From: Balamuthia mandrillaris | Taxonomy: Eukaryota > Discosea > Longamoebia > Balamuthiidae | Reading direction: 5' to 3' | DNA: 64,000 nt | NCBI GenBank assembly: GCA_031835245.1 | Contig: JAVKOQ010000276.1 | Location: 1 to 64,000 of the forward strand | Shown here: one piece after another, positions 11,864 to 23,043 of the stretch | How the letters are laid out: every line of letters starts with the position of its first letter | Position numbering within the stretch: the stretch's first letter is position 1 | Made by a program: the position numbers and the translations under genes | The notes under the pieces: model-generated | The model's database searches: none | Told to the model about the DNA's origin: nothing | What the model saw: only the letters and a program-made list of their open reading frames with translations

Positions 11864-13053
11864 CTTCTCCTCCTCGAAAAAAAAAAGACTTTGGAATGGA
11901 TGGCACGTTCACACTCGAATCTTCCTCAACCACCTCAAATTCTTCCCGTGCGCCAAGCAAAATAATTTTTTTTCACCCTACCCTCTCCAAACCTAAACGT
12001 ACACTCCCAACCAACCCTCCAAGCTCCACTCTCCTCTCCACTTGCTTTCTCTCTCTTGCTACTTTGTTTTTTTCGCTGCTCTCTTCTTTATTTATTTTAT
12101 TTTTTTGGAGACCCATGTCGACAAAAACACCTTTTTTGACCCTATTTTCTGTGGACAAGAACCTTCGTATCCTCGATGGCCCGCAATCGGTGTGCTGTAG
12201 AGAAGGATGGTCCCCCCCCCCCTAAAGTGGCTCAATGCTTTGATCTGTTACTGAAAGTTTCAAACCACCAATCAAAAATCAAAACAGAGGCTTACCATAA
12301 AAAGGCCTTTTCTGTTGTCTTTTTCTTTGTCTCATCTCTAGCAGAGATCTTTCACGTCGACAAAAATTCATTGCTCCGCTTTACCCCCCCCCCCACAATT
12401 ACAATTTATCGCTTTACCCCCCTAAAGGGGTTTAAGCCTCTGTTTTGATTTTTGATTGGTGGTTTGAAACTTTCAGTAACAGATCAAAGCATTGAGCCAC
12501 TTTACCCCCCAAAGCAGCTGCGGAGGACTGATCGTGGACCAACGCACGACGGTGCGAAACGAAGAGGTTAACCCAGAGAAACCATTCTTGCGACTTGGCT
12601 GGATGCATGTTTTTTTTAAAAAAAAAACTGCAACCACAACAAAAAGAAGCTGCAACAACTGTGTGGTTACCCCTCTGAATGATATGCTTGATGTAGGGAG
12701 AAGGTGAAGCGGTGTTGTCGGGGTGGACGGGATGCCCACCCACATTCGCACCGCAAAGCTGTTCACCCAAGTCCAACGAAACGACTCCTCAGAGGAGATT
12801 CACCTTAAAATTTAAGGTGGGGCACCACATAAAAAAATGACACGCGGGGAAATAAAAAAAAGCAGCAGAGAAACGAAAAAAAAAATAGAAAGAAAGAGTA
12901 GAGAGAGCGAGCGAGAGAGCAAGCGAGAGAGACTTTCCCCCCTTTTTTTTGGCCGTGCTAGTCGTCAAATCTCTCTTCTTTTCTTCATTTTCTATTTTTT
13001 TTTTGTTTTTGCCCAGATCTCCTCTGCTACAGGAAGCAAAGAAACCAAAAGAG
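11864..13053. other. Long intergenic region between divergent AP2M1 and the mitochondrial carrier gene
   Basis: About 1.2 kb without a supported gene. It holds GTCGAC at 12117-12122 and 12356-12361, a perfect 72-bp inverted repeat (12223-12504), several C-runs preceded by CTTTA, a T8A9 tract at 12610-12626, and two small hairpin-forming palindromes at about 12783-12819. Confidence 0.6.
12223..12504. repeat. Perfect 72-bp inverted repeat with 138-bp spacer
   Basis: Arm 1 (12223-12294, starting TAAAGTGGCTCAATGC) is the exact reverse complement of arm 2 (12433-12504, ending GCATTGAGCCACTTTA). C-runs abut both outer ends, and two more CTTTACCCCC motifs lie in the spacer. No ORF or transposase is present. 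It resembles a small non-autonomous foldback or MITE-like element, but I see no convincing target-site duplication. Confidence 0.85.
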
Positions 13054-16000
13054 ATGCTCAAACACGGTTGTCCCAAAGCGGCCACGGCTGCTGCCACCAT
13101 CAGCACGCTCAGCGGTAGCGGCGCTTTGACAGCGAGATGCTTTGCTTCCACGTTTGTGCAGGGCTCGCGAAGGAGCATGCATGTGAACGCTCTGAACGTG
13201 ACGGCGGCGACGAAGCGCCGTGCAGCTCTGGTTTGCAGGTACCAGCATCGCTTGCAGCAGCGACGCTCCATGCACAACCCCACTCCTGGTCAGATCCCTC
13301 CTCCATTGCCTTCCTCCCCAGAGGCCAGCCGCCTGCCCATTGGCACCATACTCATTGTCACCATCGTTGGTGCTGGTGTTGTCACTCTGCTCAACTTGCC
13401 GACTGCTCAACGAATTTCTTCCATTGAGGAGGTGCAACTATTCTCCTGTCTTCTTTTCTCCTGTCTTTTGTCTTTTCTTCCCTGTTTTCTCGCTCTTCTG
13501 TCTTCCCTTTCTGTCTTCCTAGCTCTCTCCTTTTCTTTCTTCCTCCCTTTTCCCGTTGTCCTTTGTCGTTTCTCACCCTCTTTTCTCTGTTTTTTCCTCT
13601 CCTGCAGAAACCACACGTTTTGTTGCAGAAAGTATTTTCCAAGTATGCCTCTATCGAAGAAGACGATGGGCAAAAGTACATGACCAGGGCCGACTTTGTG
13701 AGCTCTTTGGTGCCCGCCGGCATGGACAAGACCAGAGCCTTGGCTCAGGACACCTTTAAGGAGCTATTCCCTGTGGTCAACGGAAAGGAAACCAGGATCT
13801 CTCTCTCCGAGTTTGTGCTGTTCGACTCTTTAGCCTCCACTACCGAGACGGCACTTGGCACCGCCTTTAGGATCTTTGATCTGGATGGTGATGGCTACGT
13901 CGACAAGGGTTTGGCCTTCTCTTCTCTTCATCGTCCTCTTCTGTTCTCTTCAAGGTGTTGATGGTGCATATCATTGCAGAGGACTTTAGGAAGGTAATCG
14001 CCTCTCAGGCTGGACCCAACCTCGAATTTGATTTAGAGGACGAGTTTTGGGTGCCTTACTTCGGATCCGATGGCAAAGGCAAAATAAGTGAAGGCCAGCT
14101 TATCAAAATGCTTAGGGTTTGCTTCTCTCTTTCTCTCTGTTGTTTTGCCTCTCATCTGATTCTGTTTTTAAATATTAGATCATCAAAGAAGGTGTTTTGT
14201 ATCATGAGTTTGTAAGGAAGGATATCGACGGAAATGACACCATCACCGCCAGTGCGTTCGCGCAGGTGCTGATGGACAACTTTCCATCCAGCAAAGTGCC
14301 ACAACATCTGCGTGACAAGCTGCGAACCGTGTCCTCTGCCTTCAAGCAGGGCCGCGTAACTTTTGATGGCTTTTACAAGTTTAATACGTTTGTTGCTCAT
14401 CTGGATGATTTTGAGGAGGCCTTAGATCTTACTTCTACTGCCCAAGGTGGCGCCATCAGCAAAGGTTCTCTTTTATTTTGCTCATCTTTGTCATTGTTTT
14501 GCCAACCTAACTGATGGATGGTTGATGATGTATTGTGTTGCAGACGAATTTGCGCACATAGTAAAGGTTTCCACTGGAGTCAGCCTCACTCCTATCCAAC
14601 TGGATATTCTCTTTCACATTTTTGATAACCCTCGTCTTCCTGGTATGCTCGATAGGTTGGTCGTTCCCTCTCTGTAACAAGTTACATTCAAATTTATCAC
14701 TTATTTTATCTTTATGCTTTTTAATTATCATGCAGCAAAACCTTTATGGATGTAATGCGGTCAAGAAGAGACAGACGACTCTTTGACATTGAAATGGTTT
14801 GCTATTTTATTTCACTATTTTAGCACCTTTCTTTTCTTTTTTCTATTGTTTTTTTTTTGTGTATTTTTCCCTTGTGTTTTGTTGTATTTTGCTTTGTTTT
14901 TGTTTGTTTGTTTTTTTGGTTATCTGTGCTAAACACATGACAATGACGTAGTTGAGAGACGTGCGTCCTGAAGTTGGCCCTCTTCAAGCCATGATGACAG
15001 CAGTGGAGAGTTTTGCCATTGGTGGTGTTGCTGGAGCCATCGGTGCCACAGTCGTGTATCCTATAGATTTGGTTAAAACAAGAATGCAGGTTTGCACTTC
15101 ACTCCTCTCTCTCTCTCTCTCTCTCCCCTCTCTCGCTCTCGCCTCTCTGCCCATTACTGTCTTTTTTATTTTTCCTAACAATCTTTTGATCATTATTTTT
15201 CGTTTAAACAAACAACTACAGAACCAAAGAAAGACAAAAGCAGGTATAACACCACCGAAGCAAATGGTAGGCAAGCCCGGCCAATACACCGGACGCGCCA
15301 TCTACACCAGCAGCTGGGACTGCGCCAGACAGGTCCTCAAGTACGAGGGCGTTTTGGGATTCTACAAAGGCCTGGGTCCGCAGCTCATCGGTGTGGCTCC
15401 TGAGAAGGCCATCAAACTTGTCGTCAATGACTACCTCCGCGGCTGGTTCCAGAAGCCCAACCCCAACAACACTGGCAGAAAAGGAGGCGGCACTTCTGGC
15501 CAGGACATCTTCTTCCCGCTGGAAGTGCTGGCCGGCTGTGGCGCCGGCGCCAGCCAAGTCATCTTCACCAACCCCCTGGAGATCGTGAAGATCCGTCTGC
15601 AGACGCAGGGAGAGGTTCGCGGAGCCGCCCCAAAGAGCGCCCTTACCATTTGCAAGGAGCTCGGACCCACGGGACTCTATCGCGGCGCCAGCGCCTGCTT
15701 CCTCCGCGACATCCCCTTTTCTGGCATTTACTTCCCCGCCTATGCCAAGCTGAAGGAGGTCTTCAAGGATGAGAGCGGCCATCACGGCACGCTGCAGCTG
15801 CTCGCCGCTGGCTCCATCGCCGGCGCGTTGGCCGCCTCCACTACCACCCCTGCCGACGTTATCAAGACGAGACTGCAGGTGGAGGCCCGCCTGGGCGAGA
15901 CCAAGTACAACGGCATCCTCGACTGCTTCGTGCAAGTGCTGAGGCAGGAGGGCGTGACGGCGTTCTTCAAGGGCGTCGTGCCCCGCGTCTTCCGCTCCAG

Positions 16001-16316
16001 CCCGCAATTTGGTGTTACGCTGTACGCCTACGAGATGCTGCAGCAGTTCTTCCACTCGGATGACAATGGTCGTGTGGTGGTGGCACCGCCGACCAACGTC
16101 CCCATTACCGATGAGGAATTTGAGGACCTGAACAGGGGTGCAGAGGGCACCGGCACCATCCAGCTCAAGGAGGAGATTAGGAAGTTGGCGGAGAAGGAGA
16201 GGAAAAGAGCGGCCAAGGGAGGCGTTCCGTTGGTCCCTCCTGCTGCCCCCATTCTCCCCGCCGTTCTATTAAAACAGGAACAAGAAGGTGGAAAGGAAAA
16301 GAGTCAACGTGTGTGA
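13054..16316 (+). CDS. Calcium-binding mitochondrial aspartate/glutamate carrier, aralar/citrin type
   Basis: Inner-membrane carrier exchanging aspartate for glutamate in the malate-aspartate shuttle, regulated by Ca2+ through N-terminal EF-hands. ATG 13054 opens a basic, Ser/Ala-rich leader ([20 protein letters not shown]) that looks like a mitochondrial targeting sequence. A hydrophobic stretch ([20 protein letters not shown]) follows, an unusual extra. The EF-hand region includes [11 protein letters not shown] and [14 protein letters not shown]. The carrier half has three mitochondrial carrier signatures: [23 protein letters not shown] and [11 protein letters not shown], plus [14 protein letters not shown] and [16 protein letters not shown], which are typical of SLC25A12/13. 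A long charged C-terminal tail ends at TGA 16314-16316. The last exon (15226-16316) is markedly GC-rich. Malate dehydrogenase, its shuttle partner, is also in this window, probably by chance. Confidence 0.93.
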
Positions 16317-16550
16317 AGCAGAGGAAGAAACGATGTGTTGAAGAATAGAGATGAGGTTGGTTGATTACAAATGAACAAAAACTGAAGATACAAAAAGAAA
16401 GGAACAACGAGACAAATGCATAGCAGTTACAAAAAAAAAACATAAACACACAAAAATACGTATAATACTAATAACAACAACACGAAGATGATGTAAAAGA
16501 TAGAAAGAAGAGACGACCAAATACACAACAGCATAAACAAACAAACATAT
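16317..16550. other. Convergent 3' ends, nothing else seen
   Basis: Short A-rich gap between two convergent stop codons. Confidence 0.5.
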
Positions 16551-17300
16551 TCAATGGCTAGTGGACGAAGAAGGATCGCTTCCGTTTCCACCCTCTCCAT
16601 CGCCGCCGCTGTCTCTCTGCAACTCCTCAAACATTTGTTCCAGTTGAGAGAGCAAGGGCGCCAAGTCCGGGTGATCGCGAAGTAGCTCCAAGCTGCGCGC
16701 ATCCCCCTCCACCAACAAACGCTTCACGTTGCTTAAAATCTCCTCGTCCTCGAGCAACGCCAAGATATCACCGCCGCCGATATTGCTCAAGTCTTTGCTT
16801 GACAAAAAGTCATGAATGGCTTCTTCCAACGCGGAGTCGTCTTCGTCCTCCTCGCCGTCATGAAAGCGATTTGCTCGTCGATTGTTTGTGTTACGTTCAT
16901 CACCTTCTTGTTCTGTATCATCATCTTCATCATCATCTTTAAATGCAACTGCTTCGTCCTCGTTTATTCCTTCATCTCTTTCTGCTCTGTTTTCTGCTTC
17001 TTCATCGTCGGAGGAAAAGGAAAAGGTGCCCTCATCCACTCCCTCTTCTTCTCCTTCAACACTACCAGTATCATCACTATCTTCATCGTCATCATCAAAA
17101 AGTCCACCACCCCTTCTACGACCACCTCCATCACCACCACCGAAAATTTCATCTCCTTCATCCTCATCAGCAGAGTCCTCCTCGTCATCCCTGTCCTACA
17201 TAAATAGAAAATTACGGTAAGTCCAAAAGAAGAAAAAGAACAAGAATGACAACAACTTCACCAAAAGCGAAGGGAAAGAGAACGAGAGCGGCGAGAGAGC

Positions 17301-17331
<31 letters not shown>

Positions 17332-18787
17332 TGAGAGAGGACAAAGAGTGAGAGAGGACAAAGGGAATGATAGTACACTTTCAGAGTCGCCGGTGACGGT
17401 TCTATCTCCCAAAAGCCAGGCGAGTGCCGCCTCTTGGTTATTGCGCGTCATACGAAGGGCGGTAGTCACATCTTCTTGAGGAAAACCCATCTCCCTGAGT
17501 TGTCGAATGGCCTGTAAACAACAAGAGGGTTTTAGAAAGAGAATACATTGTTTGTAGAGGGAAAGGTTAGATTTGACCTCTGAGCTGGGCGCAAAGGAAC
17601 GTTGCTCCTCACGAAGACTTTTAACTTGTTCTTCGGTAAGAGGAGCGTCGATGTCTTGATCCTCACCATGCATCAACAACCACTCCATTGCAGCCTGTGC
17701 GTTCATGCTAGTAAGGGGAATGCAATTAAGAATTTGTTTTTTTAAAAAGAAAAACAGAATGAGAGAGAGAGAGAGAGAGATTCACCGATGAAGCAAAAGG
17801 GCTTTGGAAGCTCGGTTCTCTGGGAAACCCATATCAGCGAGCATCTGCAGAGCAGTTGGATCGACTGGCGGTAACCTGGCTTCTCCGCTCCGTGTGGTGC
17901 TCCTCGCTGTGGGCACCTCTGTCGTTGAAGGCGGAACAGCGGTTGTTGACGTTGTAGTTGTGGTTGAGGTTGAAGAAGAGGACGTTGAGGAAGAGGAAGA
18001 AGAGGTGGATGAGGAGGAAGACGAAGAAGAAGACTGCGTGGCAGAGTTGCCCTTCCTTTTGGGGACAGGAGAAGAGGAGGAGGAGGAGGCTGAAGAAGCA
18101 GAGGAAGAGGAGGAGGAAGAAGAGCGAAGAGGGTTCCGCACTTCGCCGCTGTTGCGTACGCTGCTGCTTGTGGAGGCTGGCTTGGAACGTGCCAGTTGGG
18201 GCGACAAAGAGCCCACCAAGGAGGACACCAAGTCGTTCAACGTTTGTTCCTTCTATAATGGCCAAGATAAGATTCGTTAAAAAACTGACATAGATAGAAT
18301 AATGACAAAAGAACTTTAAACGGGGGAGACGAAGGTAACTCACATCAATTTCCATCCCTTCTTTGGAAGGTCCTTCGGGGCTTTCCTCTCCGAGTAAAGA
18401 GGCTCCCAAAGACTCCTCCTGCAGACGGAGTGGAGGCCGCTTCCTGCCGATAAATACAACCATGAAATCTACGACAGATGAACAATGAAAGAGAATTTGA
18501 GTTATAGTTCGATTGGGATCAATTCGAATTGAACAAAGAAAAAAATAAGGAAACAAAAAAGAAGGAAACGAGTTTGTTTATAAAAGGTTACCTCCTTCAT
18601 GAACGTCCAGGTCTTTGAGAACCTGAGAGTCCTCCACCACTTTGCCTTTGTACACCAAGGTTTGCCGCCCCCGAGGGATGGAGGGCACCGCCGAATGGAG
18701 CCTGTCCTTTACCTCGTTGACCGTGCTTCCGGCAGTCACCTGGAGCGAATGGATTTTCCCCACCAGGGTCTTTACCTTCAACAACAT
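16551..18787 (-). CDS. UBAC1: UBAC1/KPC2-like protein: ubiquitin-like, two UBA domains, STI1-like tail
   Basis: Predicted adaptor for ubiquitinated proteins; the animal homologue is a subunit of the KPC ubiquitin ligase. ATG 18787 starts the ubiquitin-like domain (MLLKVKTLVGKIHSLQVTAG, then RGRQTLVYKGKVVEDSQVLK). A very long Ser/Thr run follows. UBA1 is LQMLADMGFPENRASKALLL plus NAQAAMEWLLMHGEDQDIDA, and UBA2 is LREMGFPQEDVTTALRMTRN plus NQEAALAWLLGDR. The C-terminus has a long Asp/Glu-rich stretch and an STI1-like end (LERSLELLRDHPDLAPLLSQ-like). The domain order and the MGFPENRA(S/T)KAL motif match UBAC1. The Ser and acidic linkers are longer than in animals. (CT)n repeats lie downstream of the donor near 17380. 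Confidence 0.88.
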
Positions 18788-19596
18788 ATCTTGTTTTTTT
18801 GTTTGTTTTTTTTTTTTGCTCTCTCTCTCTCTTTTAAATAAGTTCCTAAACAACAAAGACAAAAAAAAGCAGATCTTTTGTTGTGGTGGTGGGGGAGAAA
18901 AAAAAAAAGCGAATCTTCTCTCTCTTCTAGTTGCGCGTGTTTCTCCCTTGCTCGCTACTCTGTTCTCTTCTCTTCTGTCTGCTACACTTTTTTTTTTCGT
19001 CTCTGGCGAAAATATTTGGTGTATCGAGCGAAGGCCTTCCCTCAGCGAAAATATTTTCTCTTCCACAAAATATTTTCGCTGCAGACGAGAGAGAGGACAG
19101 GAGAGACAAGGATGGGAAAAAGGGCGCGAAAATTTGTCATGTCGTCATGAACCTGAAAGACTTCGGTGTCTCAAAACCTGATCAGGGACGGTCTTCCCTT
19201 GTCTTGCGGCGGGCTGGGAACGGGACGAAACAAACAAGGCCACAGGACGCGGTGCTGGCCTACTGCCGGAGTGACCAAAGGGGGAGTGGCTTGCTGCTCT
19301 TTGCCAGTCCTATAGCCCATCCCATCTGCAGCCATATAAACCACTGCCCCACTCCCCAAGAAGAGGGGGGGGTAGAGCCAGAGCAGGTGGCTCTTTGAAA
19401 ACTTTCCTTTTGGCACATGCGTTGTTTTGGGGCCTTATATCGTTATTGCGCTATTGTCATTAATACATTTAAAGGATGAAGTAATGCAACCGTCACAAAT
19501 ACCAACGAGGGCAGTTGTTTGTTCGGAAGAGGCCTCCCAACAAACAGTTTGGGTAACGCCAGAGAAAGCATTACCACCATTCCGACATAACGAACC
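18788..19596. promoter_or_regulatory. Divergent upstream region with AAATATTT/CGCTG inverted repeat
   Basis: Region between divergent genes. GGCGAAAATATTTGG at 19005-19019 is followed by an inverted repeat: CAGCGAAAATATTTT at 19043-19057 and AAAATATTTTCGCTG at 19067-19081, with a 9-base spacer. Two weak minus-strand reading frames occur at 19171-19416 and 19448-19600, but neither has convincing support. Confidence 0.45.
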
Positions 19597-21033
19597 ATGG
19601 CCACGCACCGCTCCTCCGTGGTCTTTCTCTTGCTTTTGCTCTCTCCCTCGTGTTTCTTCGTCCTCTCTGTCGGCGGCTATAACACCGGCATAGTGGACCA
19701 ACTGCACGAACCTTACTGTCATGAGTGGAGCGGAGAACCCGAGGCGTGCACGCTTTATGTCGGCCTCTCTGGTAAAAAAACCCCTCCTTAACTTTCTTCT
19801 TCTCTTTCGATCTTTCCTTCTCACCAGTGTTGTGGATGACTACCGAAAAGCGGGGACAAAACTGTTCATACCGGGAGACGTAACCTATGAGTGGTTGGTT
19901 GGGGAGGTCAGCTCGTTGGTGAACTCAGCAGGTCTGGTGGACGTGCCTCCCGAATGCGAAAGGATGGCCGCTGCCATGGGATGCCGTACCTATTTTAGGC
20001 CGTGCATCGTTGACCCCCAAACCAATGGTGCTCTCTCTCTTCCTTTACTTCCTCGCTCCCGCTCTTAGCTCGGTGCTAAACGTTTTTCGTTTTAATAACA
20101 GAAACGTTAGTGGCGCCACAACAACCGTGTAAAGAGATGTGCTTTGAATACGGTACGATACTAAGCATTACACCGTATTCTCTCTTGTCGCTTCTCTCTT
20201 ATCATCTTTGGTGCCTTATATGAACGAACAGGAGAAGCATGCGCGGACTTTTGGTCGTCTTTCGGCGTGCCACTCGGCTTTGGTTTGTTCTTTCCTAACG
20301 GCAGCAGCCAAATCCCTCTCGACTGCGACGAGAGGGACCCCTTCACCCAAGACAGGAGCTCTCCCTTCTACGAGGCCTCTTTCTTCAACGTCTCCTCCGC
20401 CAACTCCACCAATGGCATAGCCACCGCTTCCTGTTTAGGAAAGGAACTGAAGAGCGATCAGTTCTTTACGGGTTGTGTCGAGCCTCTCGTCCCTGCGGGT
20501 GATAATAGGTGTGGATTTGAGTGTCCTCTTCCTTCTTTGGAAGAAGATCAATACGATGCCGTTAAAATCATGCAAACTGTTCTCGGATGGATTTCATGGG
20601 TCTCTTTCTTCTTGTTCTTGTTCTTGTTCTTGTTCTTGTTCTTTTTCTTCTTCTTGTTCTTGTTCTTGTTCTTGTTCTTGTTCTTGTTCTTGTTCTTCTT
20701 CTTCTTGTTCTTGTTCTTGTTCTTCTTCTTGTTTTGTTCTTGTTCTTGTTCTTGTTCTTGTTCTTGTTCTTCTTTGTTCTTGTTCTTGTTCTTCTTCTGT
20801 TCTTGTTCTTGTTCTTCTTTCTTGTTCTTGTTGTTGTTCTTGTTCTTGTTCTGTTCTTCTTCTTGTTCTTCTTCTTGTTCTTGTTCTTCTTCTTGTTCTT
20901 CTTCTGTTCTCTTCTTGTTCTTGTTCTTGTTCTTGTTCTTGTTCTTGTTCTTGTTCTTGTTTTGTTCTTGTTCTTCTTCTTGTTTTAGTTTTTGTTCTTC
21001 TTCTTCTTCTTGTTCGTATTTTTTCTTGTTCGT

Positions 21034-21075
<42 letters not shown>

Positions 21076-22525
21076 CTTGTTCTTGTTCTTCTTCTTCTTC
21101 TTCTTCTTCTCTTAGCATCCTTTAACCAACATTCAAAAACAGGTCTCAAGTTTATTATTGATTTTAACGTACAGCATAGACAAGAAGCTCCGCAAATGGC
21201 CGTCCAATCTCATCCTCATGGTTTCGATATCGGCGCATATAGCGGCCGGAGCCATCATTCTCCCTTCCATGGCCGGCTACGAGAACGTTTGGTGCGGAGT
21301 GGACGGAAGCGTGGCTGCCCCGGACATCACTTACTATCGCTACGACCCAGAGACTGGATCTGCAGATATTGAAATGAACAATGATGGGCTTATCTTTAAG
21401 AGTGAGTTGTGTAGCTTTCAAGGATTCTTGTTGTTGTTTGGATTTCTTGCTGGCACCATGGTATGTTTCTGTTATCTGCTCTCTCCTCTTCCCCTCAAGC
21501 AAACGTCTATAATGGACTAACGAAAGTTGTTCTTTTTAGTGGTGGGCTTTGATTGCGTTCAATATGTTTTTGCAGGTTTCTTTCTCTCTCTCTCTCTCTC
21601 TCTCTCTGTTTGTGGTTATTCAAAGTTTCTTTCTTTGCTTCTTTAAACAAAGATCAACTTTAGCGAAAAGATTCCAACGACAAAGCGTTTTAGAGTGGGC
21701 CAACAAATCATATTTCATGTGATAGGGTGGGGCATTCCGCTTCTGCTGGCAATCATTCCATCGGCAGCTGATCGCATCGGCTTTTCCTCCGCTGCCACTT
21801 TGTACTTTTTTCCTCTCCTTCTTCTCCTTCTTCCCTTTTCTCCTCCTCCTTCATTTTTCAGCTGAGCTAACAGTAATGCATCACCATCATTAGCTGTTTC
21901 TTAACGAACGAGGACGATGCAGCATATCTTATAGCGCTATGGTTCGTTCCTGTAAGTTTACTGTTGTTTCCAAGCCTCGTCTTCTTCCTTTGCAGCATCG
22001 GAAGAATCCTCTTCGTGGGAGTGAAGTACAACAAGCTGAAGCAACTGCTGGTGAGCAACTATCGCATCGCAGTATTCGTGGGAGTGTTCCTATTGGTGTA
22101 CACCTGCATCTTTGCATACACGATCCAAGTGGAGGCGAACGAAGATAACATCCAAGAGGGCTATAATAAGTACTATAGATGCCTGACCTACGAGTACACC
22201 GTCAAAAAGTGCGAGTTGAGCGAGGACGTTAGCAGCTATCCCTTGGTCATTCTGAGAGGATTTGGCTTTTCTGGTTTGGGTATGTACAGTGTCTTCGTTG
22301 AAGGAGGAATAATGTTTTGTTGTGCTAATCCTCAAAAAAACAAAAAACAAAAAAAAAGGATTGTTCTTATTGCTGACATTCATGTCGTGGGAGTGGCGTG
22401 TCATCTATCGTAAACTGTGGAAGAGGACGCGCTCAAGGCTTTCAAGCTATACCACTTCCAGCAACAAGTCCTCTTCCACGAGCTCTTCCTCCAAAGGCAT
22501 TGAGATGGAGGAGAATAGCGCCTAA
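19597..22525 (+). CDS. Frizzled/Smoothened-like seven-pass receptor 1
   Basis: Class F-type G-protein-coupled receptor. About nine exons. A signal peptide (MATHRSSVVFLLLLLSPSCF) precedes a Cys-rich frizzled domain: HEPYCHEWSGEPEACTLYVG, ECERMAAAMGCRTYFRPCIV, QQPCKEMCFEYGEACADFW, TGCVEPLV and CGFECPLPS. The seven-pass region has LILTYSIDKKLRKWPSNLIL, GFLAGTMWWALIAFNMFLQ, IIFHVIGWGIPLLLAIIPSA and YRIAVFVGVFLLVYTCIFAY. The short cytoplasmic Ser-rich tail ends EMEENSA. The ligand is unknown; amoebozoan receptors of this family are usually Wnt-independent, since Wnts are absent there. An intron at about 20601-21140 carries a 500-bp TTCTTG array. A paralogue lies at 44979-47513 in the opposite orientation with matching exon breaks. 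Confidence 0.92.
20606..21113 (+). repeat. About 500-bp TTCTTG/TTG/TTC array in a receptor intron
   Basis: Dense TTCTTG and TTC units with a (TTG)n block near 21040-21075. It begins within ten bases of the donor after the GWISW codons. The long Leu/Val/Cys/Ser reading frames in this interval are repeat translations, not genes. Confidence 0.95.
21580..21607 (+). repeat. (CT)n just after a receptor 5' splice site
   Basis: CT units begin about eight bases after the donor that follows FNMFLQ. Confidence 0.85.
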
Positions 22526-22788
22526 AACCTTTTAGTTATATTGGCGATGACCTGCAAACATTAGTATATCTCCAGCCAAAAAACAACACATGTATTCAAC
22601 CATAAAATAGCATCAGCGAGGGGTTCTTTTTCCACTTGGGCTCTTTCGCTAGTGTTCCAATCCTTGGAAACGAAAACTGGCAAACGGAAAGCAGTACAAA
22701 CAAATGAATGGAATGAAGGGATGAAGGAACATGCACTTCTATGTCCAACCAGTTCGCAATGGGATAGGTCAAAAATGGAAACGGAGAA

Positions 22789-23000
22789 TTAAAGCATAAA
22801 GCCTGGCTTATGGAGGACGAGAGAGGCATTGGTGCCACCAAACCCAAACGAGTTTTTGATGGCCACATCAACTCTCTTTTGCTGTGCTTTGTTGGGAACT
22901 AGATTAATTCGCTTGGCCTCCTCCACTGCTTCCTCCAGATTCAAAGTTGGTGGTACCACGTCCTTTATGTTGTCAGCAAAAGTTGAGGGAAAGAGAGTAA

Positions 23001-23043
<43 letters not shown>

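Noticed and set aside
12783-12819. Two adjacent near-palindromes (CTCCTCAGAGGAG and CACCTTAAAATTTAAGGTG)
   Set aside because: Short and imperfect; I have no context suggesting a function beyond chance.
15216-16055. 279-residue minus-strand reading frame
   Set aside because: Antisense shadow of the GC-rich carrier exon.
19171-19600. Two short hydrophobic minus-strand reading frames
   Set aside because: One lacks an ATG, the other overlaps the receptor start region; no domain and splice joining is speculative.
20594-21125. Long reading frames of Leu/Val/Phe/Ser/Cys or Glu/Gln/Arg on both strands
   Set aside because: They are translations of the TTCTTG array inside a receptor intron; flanking exons splice across them.
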